Below are positions 44,650-54,567 of a stretch of 64,000 bases of DNA, piece after piece (position 1 is the stretch's first letter; each line of letters begins with the position of its first letter). The stretch covers positions 556,837 to 620,836 of the forward strand of contig NZ_JALHAG010000004.1 of assembly GCF_022819085.1 (NCBI RefSeq). The letters run 5' to 3'. Both the position numbers and the translations under genes were made by a program. The notes beneath the pieces were generated by a model, which had not been told where the DNA came from, made no database searches, and worked only from the letters and a program-made list of their open reading frames with translations. This DNA comes from Planococcus ruber (lineage in GTDB: Bacteria > Bacillota > Bacilli > Bacillales_A > Planococcaceae).

Positions 44650-45483
44650 TCAGTTTAAGAGTTCAAGTATGCGTTCCAAGTCTTCTTCAGAGAAAAATTC
44701 GATTTCAATTTTTCCTTTGTTTTTTGATTTCTTGATTTGGACATTGGTCCCAAAACGGTCTCTCAATTCGGACTGCTTTTCTTCGATAAATAAATTCTTT
44801 TTCTTTTCCACTGTTTCACGTGGAACATCTTCATTCAAGCGCTGCACCAAATTTTCCAATTGGCGCACATTCATGCTCTCTTTTACCACTTTTTCAGCGG
44901 TTTCTGAAATGAGCTTTTTCGTTCTTAGCCCGAGCAAGGTCCGTCCATGGCCCATCGTCAATTTCTTATCGGAAATCATTTGGCGGACGGGTTCCGGCAA
45001 AGCAAGCAAGCGAACGTGGTTTGCAATGTGCGGACGGCTCTTGCCGAGTCGGAAAGCCAGCTGTTCTTGCGTGAGGTTTAAAGCTTCCATCAACTTCTGA
45101 TAAGCTTCCGCTTCTTCAATCGGCGTTAAATCTTCCCGTTGAAGGTTTTCTAATATAGCTAATTCCATCATTTGCTGATCATTTAAGTCTTTTACAATCG
45201 CTGGAACTTCCTTCATTTTCGCAAGTTTGGCTGCCCGGAACCGTCTTTCTCCTACTACTAATTCAAAATGGGTGCCGACTTTCCGGACCACGACCGGCTG
45301 CAGGATGCCGTGCTCTTTGATTGAGTCGGACAACTCCTGCAATGCCGCTTCATCGAAAATTTTACGGGGCTGGTATGGGTTCGTCCGTAACTGGCTGATG
45401 CTGATCTGATTGATTTTTTCGGATTCACTCACTGTTTCGCCCGGAAACAATGCATTGATTCCTTTGCCTAGTCCTTTAGCCAT
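44650..45483 (-). CDS. parB: Chromosome-partitioning protein ParB (Spo0J)
   Basis: This 277-residue CTP-dependent clamp has the N-terminal CTPase region (SISQLRTNPYQPRKIFDE, VVVRKVGTHFELVVGERRFRAAKLA with GERRxRA), a KorB-type helix-turn-helix (LTQEQLAFRLGKSRPHIANHVRLL) and a C-terminal dimer domain. It loads on parS and spreads. The ATG overlaps the parA end by 8 bases. An exact parS site (44812-44827) lies inside the gene, as in B. subtilis. There are no sporulation genes between parB and the DUF554 gene where B. subtilis has yyaC/yyaD, in line with a non-sporulating host. Confidence 0.95.
   Translation of the reverse strand: MAKGLGKGINALFPGETVSESEKINQISISQLRTNPYQPRKIFDEAALQELSDSIKEHGILQPVVVRKVGTHFELVVGERRFRAAKLAKMKEVPAIVKDLNDQQMMELAILENLQREDLTPIEEAEAYQKLMEALNLTQEQLAFRLGKSRPHIANHVRLLALPEPVRQMISDKKLTMGHGRTLLGLRTKKLISETAEKVVKESMNVRQLENLVQRLNEDVPRETVEKKKNLFIEEKQSELRDRFGTNVQIKKSKNKGKIEIEFFSEEDLERILELLN
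44812..44827. other. parS site within parB
   Basis: TGTTTCACGTGGAACA is the exact reverse complement of the B. subtilis parS TGTTCCACGTGAAACA, at the same place (inside parB). Confidence 0.93.
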
Positions 45484-46237
45484 TACGAATCACTTCCTTC
45501 GCTAATTCTAGATAGACTTCGGCCCCTCTAGATTTCGGATCATAGATGATGATCGGTTCGCCGTGGCTTGGTGCTTCGCTTAACCGGACATTCCGCGGAA
45601 TGATCGTCCGGTAAACTTTGTCCTGGAAATACTTTTTCACTTCTTCAATCACTTGTATCCCTAAATTTGTCCGTGCATCCAGCATCGTCAATAACACGCC
45701 TTCAATCATCAAGTCATGATTTAAATGCTTCTGGACCAAACGGACGGTGCTTAGCAGCTGGCTTAACCCTTCAAGCGCATAATATTCACATTGTACCGGA
45801 ATAATAATGGAATCAGAGGCGGTAAGCGAATTGATCGTCAGCAGCCCGAGTGATGGCGGACAATCAATAATGATGAAATCGTATTGGTCTTTCACTTCAT
45901 TTATGGCATTTTTCAGCCGAACTTCTCTTGAAATTGTCGACACCAGCTCGATTTCTGCTCCTGCGAGTGAGATGGTCGCAGGCACAATATGAAGGTTCTC
46001 CACTTTGGTCTCCATAATGGTGTCTTGGATGTTGACATCATCAATCAGCACTTCGTAAATGCACTGGTCGACATCGCCTTTGTTGACCCCTACTCCGCTC
46101 GTCGCGTTTCCTTGGGGATCGATATCTATTAAGAGAACTTTTTGGCCTAAATAAGCAAGGCAGGCACTCAAGTTCACTGAAGAGGTTGTTTTTCCTACGC
46201 CGCCTTTTTGATTGGCGATCGCAATAATTCTACCCAC
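45476..46237 (-). CDS. parA: Chromosome-partitioning ATPase ParA (Soj)
   Basis: This 253-residue deviant-Walker ATPase has ANQKGGVGKTTSSVNLSACL (signature Lys and Walker A at residues 9-18), DIDPQGNATSG (Walker A') and FIIIDCPPSLG (Walker B). ATP-bound dimers bind DNA and, with ParB, move origins and regulate DnaA. It is cotranscribed with parB. No specific ribosome site is strong; AAAGTTGGTG lies upstream. Confidence 0.95.
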   Translation of the reverse strand: MGRIIAIANQKGGVGKTTSSVNLSACLAYLGQKVLLIDIDPQGNATSGVGVNKGDVDQCIYEVLIDDVNIQDTIMETKVENLHIVPATISLAGAEIELVSTISREVRLKNAINEVKDQYDFIIIDCPPSLGLLTINSLTASDSIIIPVQCEYYALEGLSQLLSTVRLVQKHLNHDLMIEGVLLTMLDARTNLGIQVIEEVKKYFQDKVYRTIIPRNVRLSEAPSHGEPIIIYDPKSRGAEVYLELAKEVIRNG

Positions 46238-46372
46238 ACTTGCACCAACTTTCTTTCATACTTCTTCCATTTTACTGCGGTGACACGCTTAATACCATTA
46301 GAAACCTAGAAATAATGATAGTTCTTTATCTATTGTAGCAAACCTTTGTACTTTTTATGATTACATTCCTAT

Positions 46373-46407
46373 TAAAAAAGCCCTTTCTGTAAGCAGAAAG
46401 AGCTTTT
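46373..46407 (-). terminator. Terminator of noc
   Basis: AAAGCCCTTTCTG and CAGAAAGAGCTTT arms with a TAAG loop and T-rich minus-strand tail. It immediately follows the noc stop. Confidence 0.8.
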
Positions 46408-47261
46408 TACGTTTTTTTCTTTGGTATTTTTACGGTGATTTGATAATAATCGTCATGGTCTTCTTCTTCTGTTGTCAATTCGATGCCCGTTTTGGTCACC
46501 ATATTCAGCGATTCCTTGATCGTGTTCATCGCAATGCGGACATCACGGCTTACCGTTTTTCTCCGCTGCTTCGGCTTTTTCGGTTCATCAGACAACAGCT
46601 TAGCCACTTTCGCTTCCAACTGGCTAACGTTCAACCCCAGTTCAAGGGTTTCATTAAACAGTTTTTGCTGAAGTTCCGGATCTTTTATCTTCAATAAAGC
46701 CCGGGCATGCCGCTCCGTCAATTGCCGGTTCAGCAACGCTTCCTGGATTTCAGCCGGAAGCTTCAAGAGCCGCAGCTTATTGGCCACCGTCGACTGCCCT
46801 TTGCCGAGCCGCTGTGCCAATGCTTCTTGCGTAATGCCGTGGATCCCTAAAAGATTATGATAAGCATTCGCTTCTTCGATCGCTGTCAGTTCTTCTCGCT
46901 GCAAATTTTCAATCAAGGCGATCGAAGCGGTTTCTTTATCGCTCAATTCCCGGACAATGGCAGGAACTTCTTCCCAACCAAGAGAGCTCATGGCACGGAA
47001 ACGGCGTTCTCCTGCAATGATTTCGTACTGGCCGTCTTCGCCTGTTGTGCGAACGACAATTGGTTGGATCACGCCGTGGATATGAATCGTTTTCGCCAGC
47101 TCTTCTATCTTTTCCTGATCAAAAACGGTTCGCGGCTGAAATTTATTTGCGCTAATTTTTTCAATCGGCAATTTCACGACATTTTCTGTCGTTTCATTTG
47201 CTGCCTTCACCGGTTCTTCTTTATCGCCGCCGCCGAAGAAACGGGAAAAAGGACTCTTCAT
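46407..47261 (-). CDS. noc: Nucleoid occlusion protein Noc (ParB paralogue)
   Basis: This 284-residue protein has the amphipathic N-terminus typical of Noc ([11 protein letters not shown], membrane targeting), the CTPase motif [13 protein letters not shown], an HTH ([24 protein letters not shown]) and the C-terminal dimer domain. CTP-bound Noc loads on NBS sites and blocks FtsZ ring assembly over the nucleoid. The start is ATG 47261 (AAAGGTGGT); an upstream TTG would add two residues. It lies between rsmG and parA as in B. subtilis, with a parS site upstream. Confidence 0.94.
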   Translation of the reverse strand: MKSPFSRFFGGGDKEEPVKAANETTENVVKLPIEKISANKFQPRTVFDQEKIEELAKTIHIHGVIQPIVVRTTGEDGQYEIIAGERRFRAMSSLGWEEVPAIVRELSDKETASIALIENLQREELTAIEEANAYHNLLGIHGITQEALAQRLGKGQSTVANKLRLLKLPAEIQEALLNRQLTERHARALLKIKDPELQQKLFNETLELGLNVSQLEAKVAKLLSDEPKKPKQRRKTVSRDVRIAMNTIKESLNMVTKTGIELTTEEEDHDDYYQITVKIPKKKT

Positions 47262-47335
47262 CCTCAAGCACCACCTTTTAAAAGCTCACTTGTTCATTAT
47301 TCGCTGCATTATATAAAAATACCTTTATGAATGAA

Positions 47336-47351
47336 TGTTCCACGTGAAACA
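47336..47351. other. parS site between rsmG and noc
   Basis: TGTTCCACGTGAAACA, identical to the B. subtilis parS consensus, in the 101-base gap between noc and rsmG. B. subtilis has one at the same place. Confidence 0.95.
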
Positions 47352-47362
47352 TTGGCATCGAT

Positions 47363-48076
47363 TTAGCTGATTGGGGATTTATTCGGCATGCCCGCTTTTC
47401 TTGGATACTTTTTCGGAGTATCCTTGAACTTTTTAAACACTTGAATATAGCGGTCGCTTTCTTCTACTGGCAGTTTAAAAGAATGCACTTCTTCCAACTT
47501 CACTCCCAATTTTTGTAAAGCACTTTCAGCATCCTTCAATTCATCCGGAGCCGACGCCGCTTTCATCGCTGCAAACACTCCGCCTTTTTTAACAAGAGGC
47601 ACGCAAAGTTCTGCAAGCACCGACAAACGCGCAACTGCTCTTGCTGTGACAAGGTCGAAGCTTTCACGTTGAGCAGATTGGCCAAAGTCTTCTGCTCTCG
47701 CATGGACAAATTCAACACCGGACAGATTTAGTTTTTCGCTTAAATGCGTGAGGAATTGAATGCGTTTGTTAAGCGAATCCACAATCGTCACGTTGATTTG
47801 AGGGAAGCAGATCTTCAGGGGAATGCTTGGGAAGCCAGCGCCTGCCCCAACATCGCAAACTTTTAACGGATTGCTGAAGTCCAGGTAAAAAGCGGCCGTA
47901 ATAGAATCATAAAAATGCTTTAAATAGACATCCGGCTGATCGGTGATGGCCGTTAAATTCATTTTTTCATTCCATTCAACCAATTCCTCGAAATAAACAC
48001 GAAACTGCTCTAACTGGGTATCCGTCAAATGGATCCCCTTTTCGCTGAGGGCTTCTTTAAATTGCTGTTCGTTCAT
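47363..48076 (-). CDS. rsmG: 16S rRNA G527 N7-methyltransferase
   Basis: This 237-residue Rossmann methyltransferase has the SAM loop [35 protein letters not shown] and [23 protein letters not shown]. It methylates G527 of 16S rRNA; loss gives low-level streptomycin resistance in relatives. The start ATG follows GGAGGAAG. The C-terminal [17 protein letters not shown] is the usual family tail. It has a terminator-separated unit from mnmG. Confidence 0.96.
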   Translation of the reverse strand: MNEQQFKEALSEKGIHLTDTQLEQFRVYFEELVEWNEKMNLTAITDQPDVYLKHFYDSITAAFYLDFSNPLKVCDVGAGAGFPSIPLKICFPQINVTIVDSLNKRIQFLTHLSEKLNLSGVEFVHARAEDFGQSAQRESFDLVTARAVARLSVLAELCVPLVKKGGVFAAMKAASAPDELKDAESALQKLGVKLEEVHSFKLPVEESDRYIQVFKKFKDTPKKYPRKAGMPNKSPIS

Positions 48077-48161
48077 TTTTTCTTCCTCCCTCTTTTTTCA
48101 TGTATGCTGTATGGCTTTAGAGGTTATGTGCGGCTATAAAGCCTGTTTCGTTTCTCCTATG

Positions 48162-48193
48162 TAAAAATGGGCTGGTCAGCGCCAGCCCATTTA
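48162..48193 (-). terminator. Terminator of mnmEG
   Basis: AAATGGGCTGG and CCAGCCCATTT, perfect 11-bp stem with a short loop and T-rich minus-strand tail, just past the mnmG stop. Confidence 0.85.
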
Positions 48194-48205
48194 TATTTAT
48201 CCTGT

Positions 48206-50095
48206 TTAAACGGATACTTTCGCAATTCTACCTTGTTCAATATACACCAAAAGAATGGAAATGTCAGCAGGGTTTACACCGGAAATCCGGGAAGCTTGTG
48301 CAATGGAAAGCGGACGCACTTCTGATAATTTCATGCGGGCTTCTGTTGCAATCCCAGAAATCGAATGATAATCGATGTTTTCTGGTATTTTTTTGTCTTC
48401 CATTTTTTTGAGTTTCGCCACTTGCTGAAGCGATTTTTCGATGTATCCCTCGTATTTCACTTGGATTTCGACTTGTTCTTTCACTTCATCTTCCAATTCG
48501 GTTTCCGAAGCCGTCAATCGCTGGATCATGTCGTAGTCCATTTCCGGGCGTTTTAATAGATCCGCCCCACGGATGCCGTCTTTCAACTCGCTGCCGCCAG
48601 CGTCGCGGATCATTTGCTGAGTGGCTTCGTTCGGCTTGATCATGACGTTTCTCAAACGTTTGATTTCTTCTCCAATGCGCTCTTTTTTCGCCAGGAATTT
48701 CTCGTAGCGATCATCTGAGACCATTCCGATTCGGTGCCCTAATTCCGTCAAACGCATATCTGCATTGTCATGGCGCAGCAATAAGCGGTATTCCGCACGG
48801 GAAGTCAATAGCCGGTAAGGTTCGTTCGTTCCTTTAGTCACCAAATCATCGATCAGTACGCCGATATAAGCATCAGAACGGCTCAAAATCACTTCTTCTT
48901 TGCCCAGCACTTTCGCAGCTGCATTGATGCCTGCCATCAAACCTTGGCCAGCAGCTTCTTCGTAGCCCGAAGTCCCGTTGATCTGTCCAGCCGTATAAAG
49001 GTTTTCGATTTGTTTCGACTCGAGTGTCGGCCATAATTGCGTCGGTACGATTGCATCGTACTCGATGGCGTAGCCGGCACGCATCATTTCCGCTTTTTCA
49101 AGCCCGGGAATCGATTCGAGCAATTGTCTTTGGACGTGTTCAGGCAAGCTCGTGGAAAGCCCTTGTACGTAAACTTCCCGCGTATTGCGCCCTTCCGGCT
49201 CCAAGAAAATCTGATGGCGCGGTTTGTCGTTGAAACGCACCACTTTATCTTCGATGGATGGGCAGTAACGCGGACCGGTTCCTTTGATCATGCCGGAGTA
49301 CATCGGCGATAAATGAAGGTTGGCATCGATGATCTGATGCGTTTTTTCATTCGTATACGTCAGCCAGCAAGGAAGCTGGTCCATGATAAATTCAGTCGTT
49401 TCGTAGCTGAATGCCCGCGGCACGTCGTCGCCCGGCTGGATTTCAGTTTGGCTGTAATCGATTGAATTGCTGTTGATCCGCGGAGGTGTCCCTGTTTTGA
49501 AACGCACCGTTTCAAAACCGAGTTCTTCCAGATTTTCGGCCAATTTGATCGAGGGCTGCTGGTTATTCGGTCCGCTTGAGTAGCGAAGGTCGCCAATGAT
49601 GATTTCTCCGCGCAAAAACGTTCCGGTTGTGATGACAACGGAATTTGCCCGGTAAATTCCGCCAACTTGGGTGATCAATCCTTGGACTTTCCCGTCTTCC
49701 ACTAACAGTTTTTCGGCAATTCCCTGATGGAGCGTCAAATTCTTTTCTTCTTCCATCAGACGCTTCATTTCCTGTTGGTAAAGCACTTTATCAGCTTGTG
49801 CGCGAAGTGCGCGGACAGCCGGCCCTTTAGCTGTGTTCAGCATTCTCATTTGTATATGTGTTTTGTCGATGACGCGTCCCATGGCTCCGCCAAGTGCGTC
49901 GATTTCGCGTACAACGATGCCTTTTGCAGGTCCGCCGATTGACGGGTTGCATGGCATGAACGCGATCATATCCAGATTCATCGTCAACACAAGTGTTTTG
50001 GCACCCATGCGGGCAGAAGCAAGTGCGGCTTCAGCTCCTGCATGCCCTGCTCCTACGACGATGACATCGAACGTGCCTGCTTCGTATTGTGGCAT
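48206..50095 (-). CDS. mnmG: tRNA uridine-5-carboxymethylaminomethyl modification enzyme MnmG
   Basis: This 629-residue FAD enzyme forms a complex with MnmE and installs the cmnm5 group on wobble U34. FAD binding is at [22 protein letters not shown] (about 9-30). Conserved blocks include [63 protein letters not shown] and [19 protein letters not shown]; the C-terminal helical domain ends [20 protein letters not shown]. It starts 22 bases past mnmE. Confidence 0.97.
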   Translation of the reverse strand: MPQYEAGTFDVIVVGAGHAGAEAALASARMGAKTLVLTMNLDMIAFMPCNPSIGGPAKGIVVREIDALGGAMGRVIDKTHIQMRMLNTAKGPAVRALRAQADKVLYQQEMKRLMEEEKNLTLHQGIAEKLLVEDGKVQGLITQVGGIYRANSVVITTGTFLRGEIIIGDLRYSSGPNNQQPSIKLAENLEELGFETVRFKTGTPPRINSNSIDYSQTEIQPGDDVPRAFSYETTEFIMDQLPCWLTYTNEKTHQIIDANLHLSPMYSGMIKGTGPRYCPSIEDKVVRFNDKPRHQIFLEPEGRNTREVYVQGLSTSLPEHVQRQLLESIPGLEKAEMMRAGYAIEYDAIVPTQLWPTLESKQIENLYTAGQINGTSGYEEAAGQGLMAGINAAAKVLGKEEVILSRSDAYIGVLIDDLVTKGTNEPYRLLTSRAEYRLLLRHDNADMRLTELGHRIGMVSDDRYEKFLAKKERIGEEIKRLRNVMIKPNEATQQMIRDAGGSELKDGIRGADLLKRPEMDYDMIQRLTASETELEDEVKEQVEIQVKYEGYIEKSLQQVAKLKKMEDKKIPENIDYHSISGIATEARMKLSEVRPLSIAQASRISGVNPADISILLVYIEQGRIAKVSV

Positions 50096-50117
50096 GTTCG
50101 TTCATTCCCTTCGAGTT

Positions 50118-51503
50118 TTATTTCCCTAAACAGAACTGTGAGAATAATTGGTTGAGGAGTCCGTCATCCGCTGTATCGCCGATGATTTCCCCAAGGATTT
50201 CCCAAGTTCGAGTGACGTCTATTTGAATCATATCCACCGGCACTTCCATTTCGGCCGCTTCAATGGCGTCTGAGATGGTTTGGTGCGCTTGGTGGAGCAG
50301 CGAAATGTGGCGGGCGTTCGAGACATACGTCATATCCCCCGCTTCAATTTCCCCTTCGAAGAACAAATCGGCAATGGCTTCTTCCAATTGGTCAATGCCT
50401 TCTTCTTCAATTAACGAAGTGGTGACCAGCAACCGGCTGCCGGCTAAAGCCTGGACTTTTTCCAAGTCGATTTTCTGCGGCAAATCGGTTTTATTGATCA
50501 CAACGATATAATTCATATCTTTTACCGCTTCGAATAATCGTTCATCTTCTGCTGTTAGCGGCTCAGAATAATTTAACACATAAAGGATCAAATCCGCTTC
50601 TTTGAGAACTTTTCGAGAGCGCTCAACGCCGATCCGCTCCACGATATCTTCGGTTTCACGAATCCCTGCTGTATCTACGAGGCGAAGCGGCACGCCGCGG
50701 ACATTTACGTATTCCTCTATTATATCACGGGTAGTTCCCGCTATTTCTGTGACAATCGCTTTATTTTCCTGGACCAAACTGTTGAGTAAGGAAGATTTTC
50801 CGACATTCGGCCGTCCGACAATGACTGTCGACAACCCTTCCCGCAAAATTTTCCCTTGCGAAGAAGTCTGCAGCAGCTTGTCAATTTCGCTACGCACCCA
50901 CATCGATTTTTCGAGCATGATCGGACGCGTCATTTCTTCAACGTCGTCATATTCGGGATAATCGATGTTTACTTCCATTTGGGCAATCGATTCTAGCAAT
51001 GCTTGGCGGAGCGTACCGATCAGCTTCGACAGGCGGCCTTCCATTTGGTTAAGCGCCACATCCATGGCCCGGTCCGTCTTCGCCCGGATCAAATCCATCA
51101 CCGCTTCTGCCTGAGACAGATCGATGCGGCCGTTTAGGAATGCCCGTTTTGTAAATTCTCCCGGCTCAGCAAGCCTTGCACCTGCCCGCAAAACGAGAGC
51201 CAACACGCGGTTTACTGACACAATGCCGCCATGGCAATTGATCTCGATGACATCTTCGCGCGTGAACGTTTTCGGCGCTTTCATAAACGACAGCATGACT
51301 TCTTCTACGGTCTCTTCCGTCCACGGGTCCACTAAATGGCCATAATGGATAGTATGGGAAACTTGTTCAGCCAATTTCTTTCCGCTTGGCGCCTGGAATA
51401 GCTTGTCTGCAATCGGGATTGCTTCCGGCCCGCTTAAACGGACGATCGCAATCGCTCCCTCTCCGCTTGGCGTAGAGATTGCAGCTATTGTATCGAACTC
51501 CAT
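50118..51503 (-). CDS. mnmE: tRNA modification GTPase MnmE
   Basis: This 461-residue protein has the tetrahydrofolate-binding N-terminal domain ([23 protein letters not shown]), a helical domain, an embedded G domain (about 220-380: G1 [14 protein letters not shown]3 DTAGIRET, G4 NKTD) and the C-terminal FCLGK, the family's CxGK signature. With MnmG it modifies wobble uridine. The ATG at 51503 follows AGGAGG; a longer frame to 51533 overlaps it. Confidence 0.97.
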   Translation of the reverse strand: MEFDTIAAISTPSGEGAIAIVRLSGPEAIPIADKLFQAPSGKKLAEQVSHTIHYGHLVDPWTEETVEEVMLSFMKAPKTFTREDVIEINCHGGIVSVNRVLALVLRAGARLAEPGEFTKRAFLNGRIDLSQAEAVMDLIRAKTDRAMDVALNQMEGRLSKLIGTLRQALLESIAQMEVNIDYPEYDDVEEMTRPIMLEKSMWVRSEIDKLLQTSSQGKILREGLSTVIVGRPNVGKSSLLNSLVQENKAIVTEIAGTTRDIIEEYVNVRGVPLRLVDTAGIRETEDIVERIGVERSRKVLKEADLILYVLNYSEPLTAEDERLFEAVKDMNYIVVINKTDLPQKIDLEKVQALAGSRLLVTTSLIEEEGIDQLEEAIADLFFEGEIEAGDMTYVSNARHISLLHQAHQTISDAIEAAEMEVPVDMIQIDVTRTWEILGEIIGDTADDGLLNQLFSQFCLGK

Positions 51504-51609
51504 GATAATCCTCCTTCTATATGAAAAGCACAACGAACGTTGCTGCTTAACATGGACCTACTAAAATCTATCCACAAATTCATTTTCAGCTCAAACTATT
51601 TTTACTCTT

Positions 51610-51636
51610 AAAAAAAGTTGTCCACATGTGGACAAC
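51610..51636 (-). terminator. Perfect 20-bp palindrome with T-run, made of two DnaA-like boxes
   Basis: GTTGTCCACATGTGGACAAC is perfectly symmetrical and is followed on the minus strand by seven T, the form of a loopless terminator. Its halves TTGTCCACA / TGTGGACAA are each one base from a DnaA box. It may end transcription, bind DnaA weakly, or both. Confidence 0.45.
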
Positions 51637-51835
51637 CAGTAAAAGCACATGACTTTCTAACATATTACAATAGCACAAAGTGCTCCAATCTGAAAGGTAC
51701 AATGCTTAGGCCAATAAAACCAGAATTCTCCGCTCACAAAGATCGATGCGGCTCTTAATCGGCCCATTCAGCTGCATCATTTCTATTATTGAGTTTGCAT
51801 AAGATTTGTAGAACTGCTTTATCGCCAAAACCCAT

Positions 51836-51871
51836 AAAAAAAACGGTATGCATATTTATGCATACCGTTTT
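51836..51871 (-). terminator. Terminator of the rpmH-rnpA-yidC-jag group
   Basis: AAACGGTATGCAT and ATGCATACCGTTT, a perfect 13-bp stem with a three-base loop and T-run on the minus strand, immediately past the jag stop. Confidence 0.88.
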
Positions 51872-51873
51872 GA

Positions 51874-52605
51874 TTAGCGCAGCGGTTCAATTACTAAATA
51901 ACGATTTGGATCTTTTCCTTCAGAATACGTATCAATGTCAGTTCTCCGGGATAACGCTTGGTGAATGACTTTCCGTTCGTAGGAAGGCATCGGTTCGAAT
52001 TGAACGCGCCCTCCTGTCCGGATTGCTTTGTCCGCCATTCGGTCTGCCAGCTGCTCAAGCGTTTCCTGGCGCCGCTCACGGTAATTCTCCGCGTCCAGTT
52101 CCACCATCATGAATTGGTTCGAGTATTTATTGGCGACAAGCTGAGCCAGCTGCTGAAGCGAATTTAAGGTATTCCCGCGCTTCCCGATCAGCATGGCCAC
52201 TTTTTCGCTTTCTAAAAAGAAGCGGACCTGTTTGCCTTTTTGGCTATGGGTGATGGTCAGATCTTCGATCGTCATTCCTTTTGCAATCGCTTGGAGATAA
52301 TCTTTCGTTTCTTGAATGGCCCGCTCATTCGTTGCAGCAGGCGCTTCTTCTGCCAGTTCCTCCAGAATCTCTTCCGGTTCGGCTACTGGCGTTTGTGTTT
52401 CAGTCACTGCCGATTCAACCGGGGCAGCTTCCATTTCCTTAACTTCGACTTCCACCTCTGCAGGTTTTGCTCCGAAGCCAAAAAAACCTTTTTTCTCTTG
52501 CTGGATGATGCGGATGTTTACTTCTTCACGTGTGGCTTGAAGTTTTTTCAATGCTTCTGAGATCGCGTTTTCAACAGTTGTACCCGTTTGCGTGATCTGT
52601 TTCAC
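51874..52605 (-). CDS. jag: RNA-binding protein Jag/KhpB
   Basis: This 243-residue protein has a Jag-N domain (1-52, KLQATREEVNIRIIQQEKKGFFGFGAKPAEVEV), an acidic Ala/Glu-rich linker (about 55-100), a KH domain (about 105-170) and an R3H domain (about 175-240, YRERRQETLEQLADRMADKA, RRTDIDTYSEGKDPNRYLVI). It binds RNA with KhpA and affects wall elongation. The GTG start overlaps the yidC stop (GTGA), so the two are coupled. Confidence 0.93.
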   Translation of the reverse strand: MKQITQTGTTVENAISEALKKLQATREEVNIRIIQQEKKGFFGFGAKPAEVEVEVKEMEAAPVESAVTETQTPVAEPEEILEELAEEAPAATNERAIQETKDYLQAIAKGMTIEDLTITHSQKGKQVRFFLESEKVAMLIGKRGNTLNSLQQLAQLVANKYSNQFMMVELDAENYRERRQETLEQLADRMADKAIRTGGRVQFEPMPSYERKVIHQALSRRTDIDTYSEGKDPNRYLVIEPLR

Positions 52606-53381
52606 TTTTTAGCCCCTCCTGCTTTCGTTTTAACAGGTTGCTGCACTTCTTTCTTTTCCCACGGACGGTAAATAAACATGTTTTGGATAAGGGAAATGAT
52701 ATTTCCGATTACCCAGTAAAGCGTTAATGCAGATGGCAAGACGATACCAAATCCGATAATCATGATCGGCATGAAATACATCATGATTTTCATTTGCGGA
52801 TTGTCCATCGCAGGGCCTGTGCGAAGCACTACAAACTGCATAAGGCCGGCAATCACTGCCAAGATGATGCTTGGTTCTGCAAGCGGAAATATGAGGAAAG
52901 TCCCGAGATCGATTGACGGTGTATTGTTCATCCGGCTGATCGCGTGGTAAAAACCGATTAAAATCGGCATCTGGATCAATACCGGCAGACATCCCGCCAT
53001 CGGGTTGACGCCTTTTTCCTGGAACAGCGCCATCATTTCTTTTTGGTATTTCTGTTGGGTTACTGCATCTTTGGATTTGTATTTTTCTTGCAAAGCTTTC
53101 AGCTGCGGCTGCACTTCCTGCATCCGCTTCGAACTTTTTGTCTGTTTAACCATCAACGGCAATAATGCCAAACGGATAATGATCGTCACAGCAATAATTC
53201 CGAGCCCGTAAGTTCCAAGCAAGCCTTTAAAATACGTAATCACTGAAACTAAGGGCCAAACGATAAATTCATTCCAAAATCCTTCGCTATCTCCACTGAT
53301 CGGCTGATCAAATTCGGTACAGCCTGAAAGCAGCAATGCAACTGCGATCAGTGAAATAAGCATGACTATTCGCTTATTCAA
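52602..53381 (-). CDS. yidC: Membrane protein insertase YidC (SpoIIIJ type)
   Basis: This 259-residue lipoprotein insertase has the lipobox LLLSGC (Cys21), five membrane helices, the cytoplasmic coiled-coil hairpin (SKRMQEVQPQLKALQEKYKS) and the conserved GCLPVLIQMPILIGFYHAI and PSALTLYWVIGNIISLIQN. It inserts and folds membrane proteins. It is the typical short Gram-positive type without the large periplasmic domain. It lies 61 bases after rnpA. Confidence 0.96.
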   Translation of the reverse strand: MNKRIVMLISLIAVALLLSGCTEFDQPISGDSEGFWNEFIVWPLVSVITYFKGLLGTYGLGIIAVTIIIRLALLPLMVKQTKSSKRMQEVQPQLKALQEKYKSKDAVTQQKYQKEMMALFQEKGVNPMAGCLPVLIQMPILIGFYHAISRMNNTPSIDLGTFLIFPLAEPSIILAVIAGLMQFVVLRTGPAMDNPQMKIMMYFMPIMIIGFGIVLPSALTLYWVIGNIISLIQNMFIYRPWEKKEVQQPVKTKAGGAKK

Positions 53382-53442
53382 CCTTCTTCCCCCAAACTAA
53401 TTTTCGATTACTTCTATAATAACATCGATTCGTAAACGCTTT

Positions 53443-53784
53443 CTACTTCTTGGGCAAAGCGCGTGCAATTTTTAAAACGTGCTCTAAACTCTTCTTGCTT
53501 TCGTGAAAATCCATTTCGGCCGCCTGTTGCCGGGCGATGATAACATAATCGGTATTCGGCTTTAAATCATCTTTCAATTCCAAGAAAGTTTGCCGGATAT
53601 AGCGTTTGATACGGTTTCTTGTCACCGCATTTCCTACTTTTTTGCTGACAGATAAGCCTAGGCGAAATTCCGGTTGATCACTTTTCAAGACATAGACGAT
53701 AAACTGGCGGTTCGCAAAAGACTTCCCTTTTTTAAAAATTTGCTGAAACTCTTTGTTTTTCTTAATACGTTGCTGCTTGTTCAT
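53443..53784 (-). CDS. rnpA: Ribonuclease P protein component
   Basis: This 113-residue basic protein assists the RNase P RNA in 5' tRNA maturation. It has the conserved [39 protein letters not shown] (RNR signature) and the central helix. Length is normal. AGGTGAAAAG precedes the ATG. The standard rpmH-rnpA order is kept, but here 157 bases with a terminator-like hairpin separate them. Confidence 0.96.
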   Translation of the reverse strand: MNKQQRIKKNKEFQQIFKKGKSFANRQFIVYVLKSDQPEFRLGLSVSKKVGNAVTRNRIKRYIRQTFLELKDDLKPNTDYVIIARQQAAEMDFHESKKSLEHVLKIARALPKK

Positions 53785-53911
53785 CTTTTCACCTGCTTAT
53801 TTTGGTTCATTTCTGCTCAATTCTTGAAGAAAAAGGTGGAGTGATCGTCCAGTGAGCGGCATTGAACACTCCATATACGCTGGAATCCTTTTTTCAAATT
53901 CGGCAGAAAAG

Positions 53912-53941
53912 AAAAAAAGACCACTGATGCGGTCAGTGGAC
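53912..53941 (-). terminator. Attenuator-like hairpin between rpmH and rnpA
   Basis: CCACTGA and TCAGTGG arms, then TTTTTTTC on the minus strand, beginning at the rpmH stop. It probably lowers read-through from rpmH into rnpA. Confidence 0.75.
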
Positions 53942-54079
53942 TTAAGCTGATAGTACTTTTCTTCCTTTGCGACGGCGTGCAGCAATTACTCTACGTCCGT
54001 TCTTTGTGCTCATACGTGCTCTGAAGCCGTGTACTTTGCTGTGTTTACGTGTATTTGGTTGGTATGTGCGTAATGTCAT
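53942..54079 (-). CDS. rpmH: 50S ribosomal protein L34
   Basis: This is a 45-residue protein: [19 protein letters not shown], then [19 protein letters not shown] and the terminal LSA. It is unmistakable L34, one residue longer than the common 44 because of MTLRTY for MKRTF. A strong AGGAGGTG lies 8 bases before the ATG. It is the first gene leftward of oriC. Confidence 0.97.
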   Translation of the reverse strand: MTLRTYQPNTRKHSKVHGFRARMSTKNGRRVIAARRRKGRKVLSA

Positions 54080-54567
54080 GTAGTGACACCTCCTGAATAA
54101 AAGTAACTCTTTTCTCAAAGACAGTCTTGACTATTATAAAGCCCTCTTGTATGAAATGTCAATGTCTTATTAAAAAAGACAAGGATCCGCCTCGCACTTT
54201 CTCTATAGAAGTTATCCACATTCGTTTCCCAAAATAAAAAATTCCATGTGCATCAAACTTTCTTGAAATTTTTTATCCACACCCCTTATCTACAACTTCT
54301 GCACATAGGAACCCCGTGTGGATAGCTTCCGTGTGCACAAGAAAAGAAATGTGGATAAGTTTAAGAACTTCTTGTAATGTCTCAGTTTTTTTGTTAACAT
54401 TAACTTGTTTTCACTTGTTGACAATTTTATTCACAAAATACTTATCCACAAACTGTGCATAAGATGTGGACAGTTATTTCACAGCTTGTTTGCAAAGTTT
54501 ATCCACAGGCTGTGGTTTTGTGTATGATATACTTATAAAATATTTTACATATAAAGGAGAAGAGCTA
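54080..54567. other. oriC: oriC, upstream DnaA-box cluster (rpmH-dnaA gap)
   Basis: This 488-base AT-rich gap holds DnaA boxes on both strands. Perfect TTATCCACA/TGTGGATAA copies start at 54212, 54273, 54350, 54442 and 54499. Variants are at 54286 (TTATCTACA), 54317 (TGTGGATAG), 54427 (TTATTCACA) and 54454 (TGTGCATAA). It corresponds to the incA/incB part of the bipartite B. subtilis origin. It also contains the dnaA promoter, which I could not define uniquely, and the rpmH promoter. Confidence 0.93.
54133..54162 (-). promoter_or_regulatory. Sigma-A promoter of rpmH
   Basis: On the minus strand TTGACA (54162-54157) and TATAAT (54138-54133) are 18 bases apart, both consensus hexamers, about 54 bases upstream of the rpmH start. 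Confidence 0.8.

Larger units (their letters stand above)
51504..51873. other. Intergenic region between jag and mnmE
   Basis: This 370-base interval contains the jag terminator (51836-51871) and a 20-bp perfect palindrome (51617-51636) with a minus-strand T-run. There is a DnaA-box-like CTATCCACA near 51570. The promoter of mnmEG is presumably between the palindrome and 51504. No gene is seen. Confidence 0.55.

Noticed and set aside
53797..53985. 62-codon minus-strand frame overlapping rpmH
   Set aside because: Overlaps the L34 gene and its terminator in another frame.
54466..54567. Upstream extension of the dnaA frame
   Set aside because: Runs through DnaA boxes without a ribosome site; the TTG at 54568 has AAAGGAG at the right distance and restores the family N-terminus.
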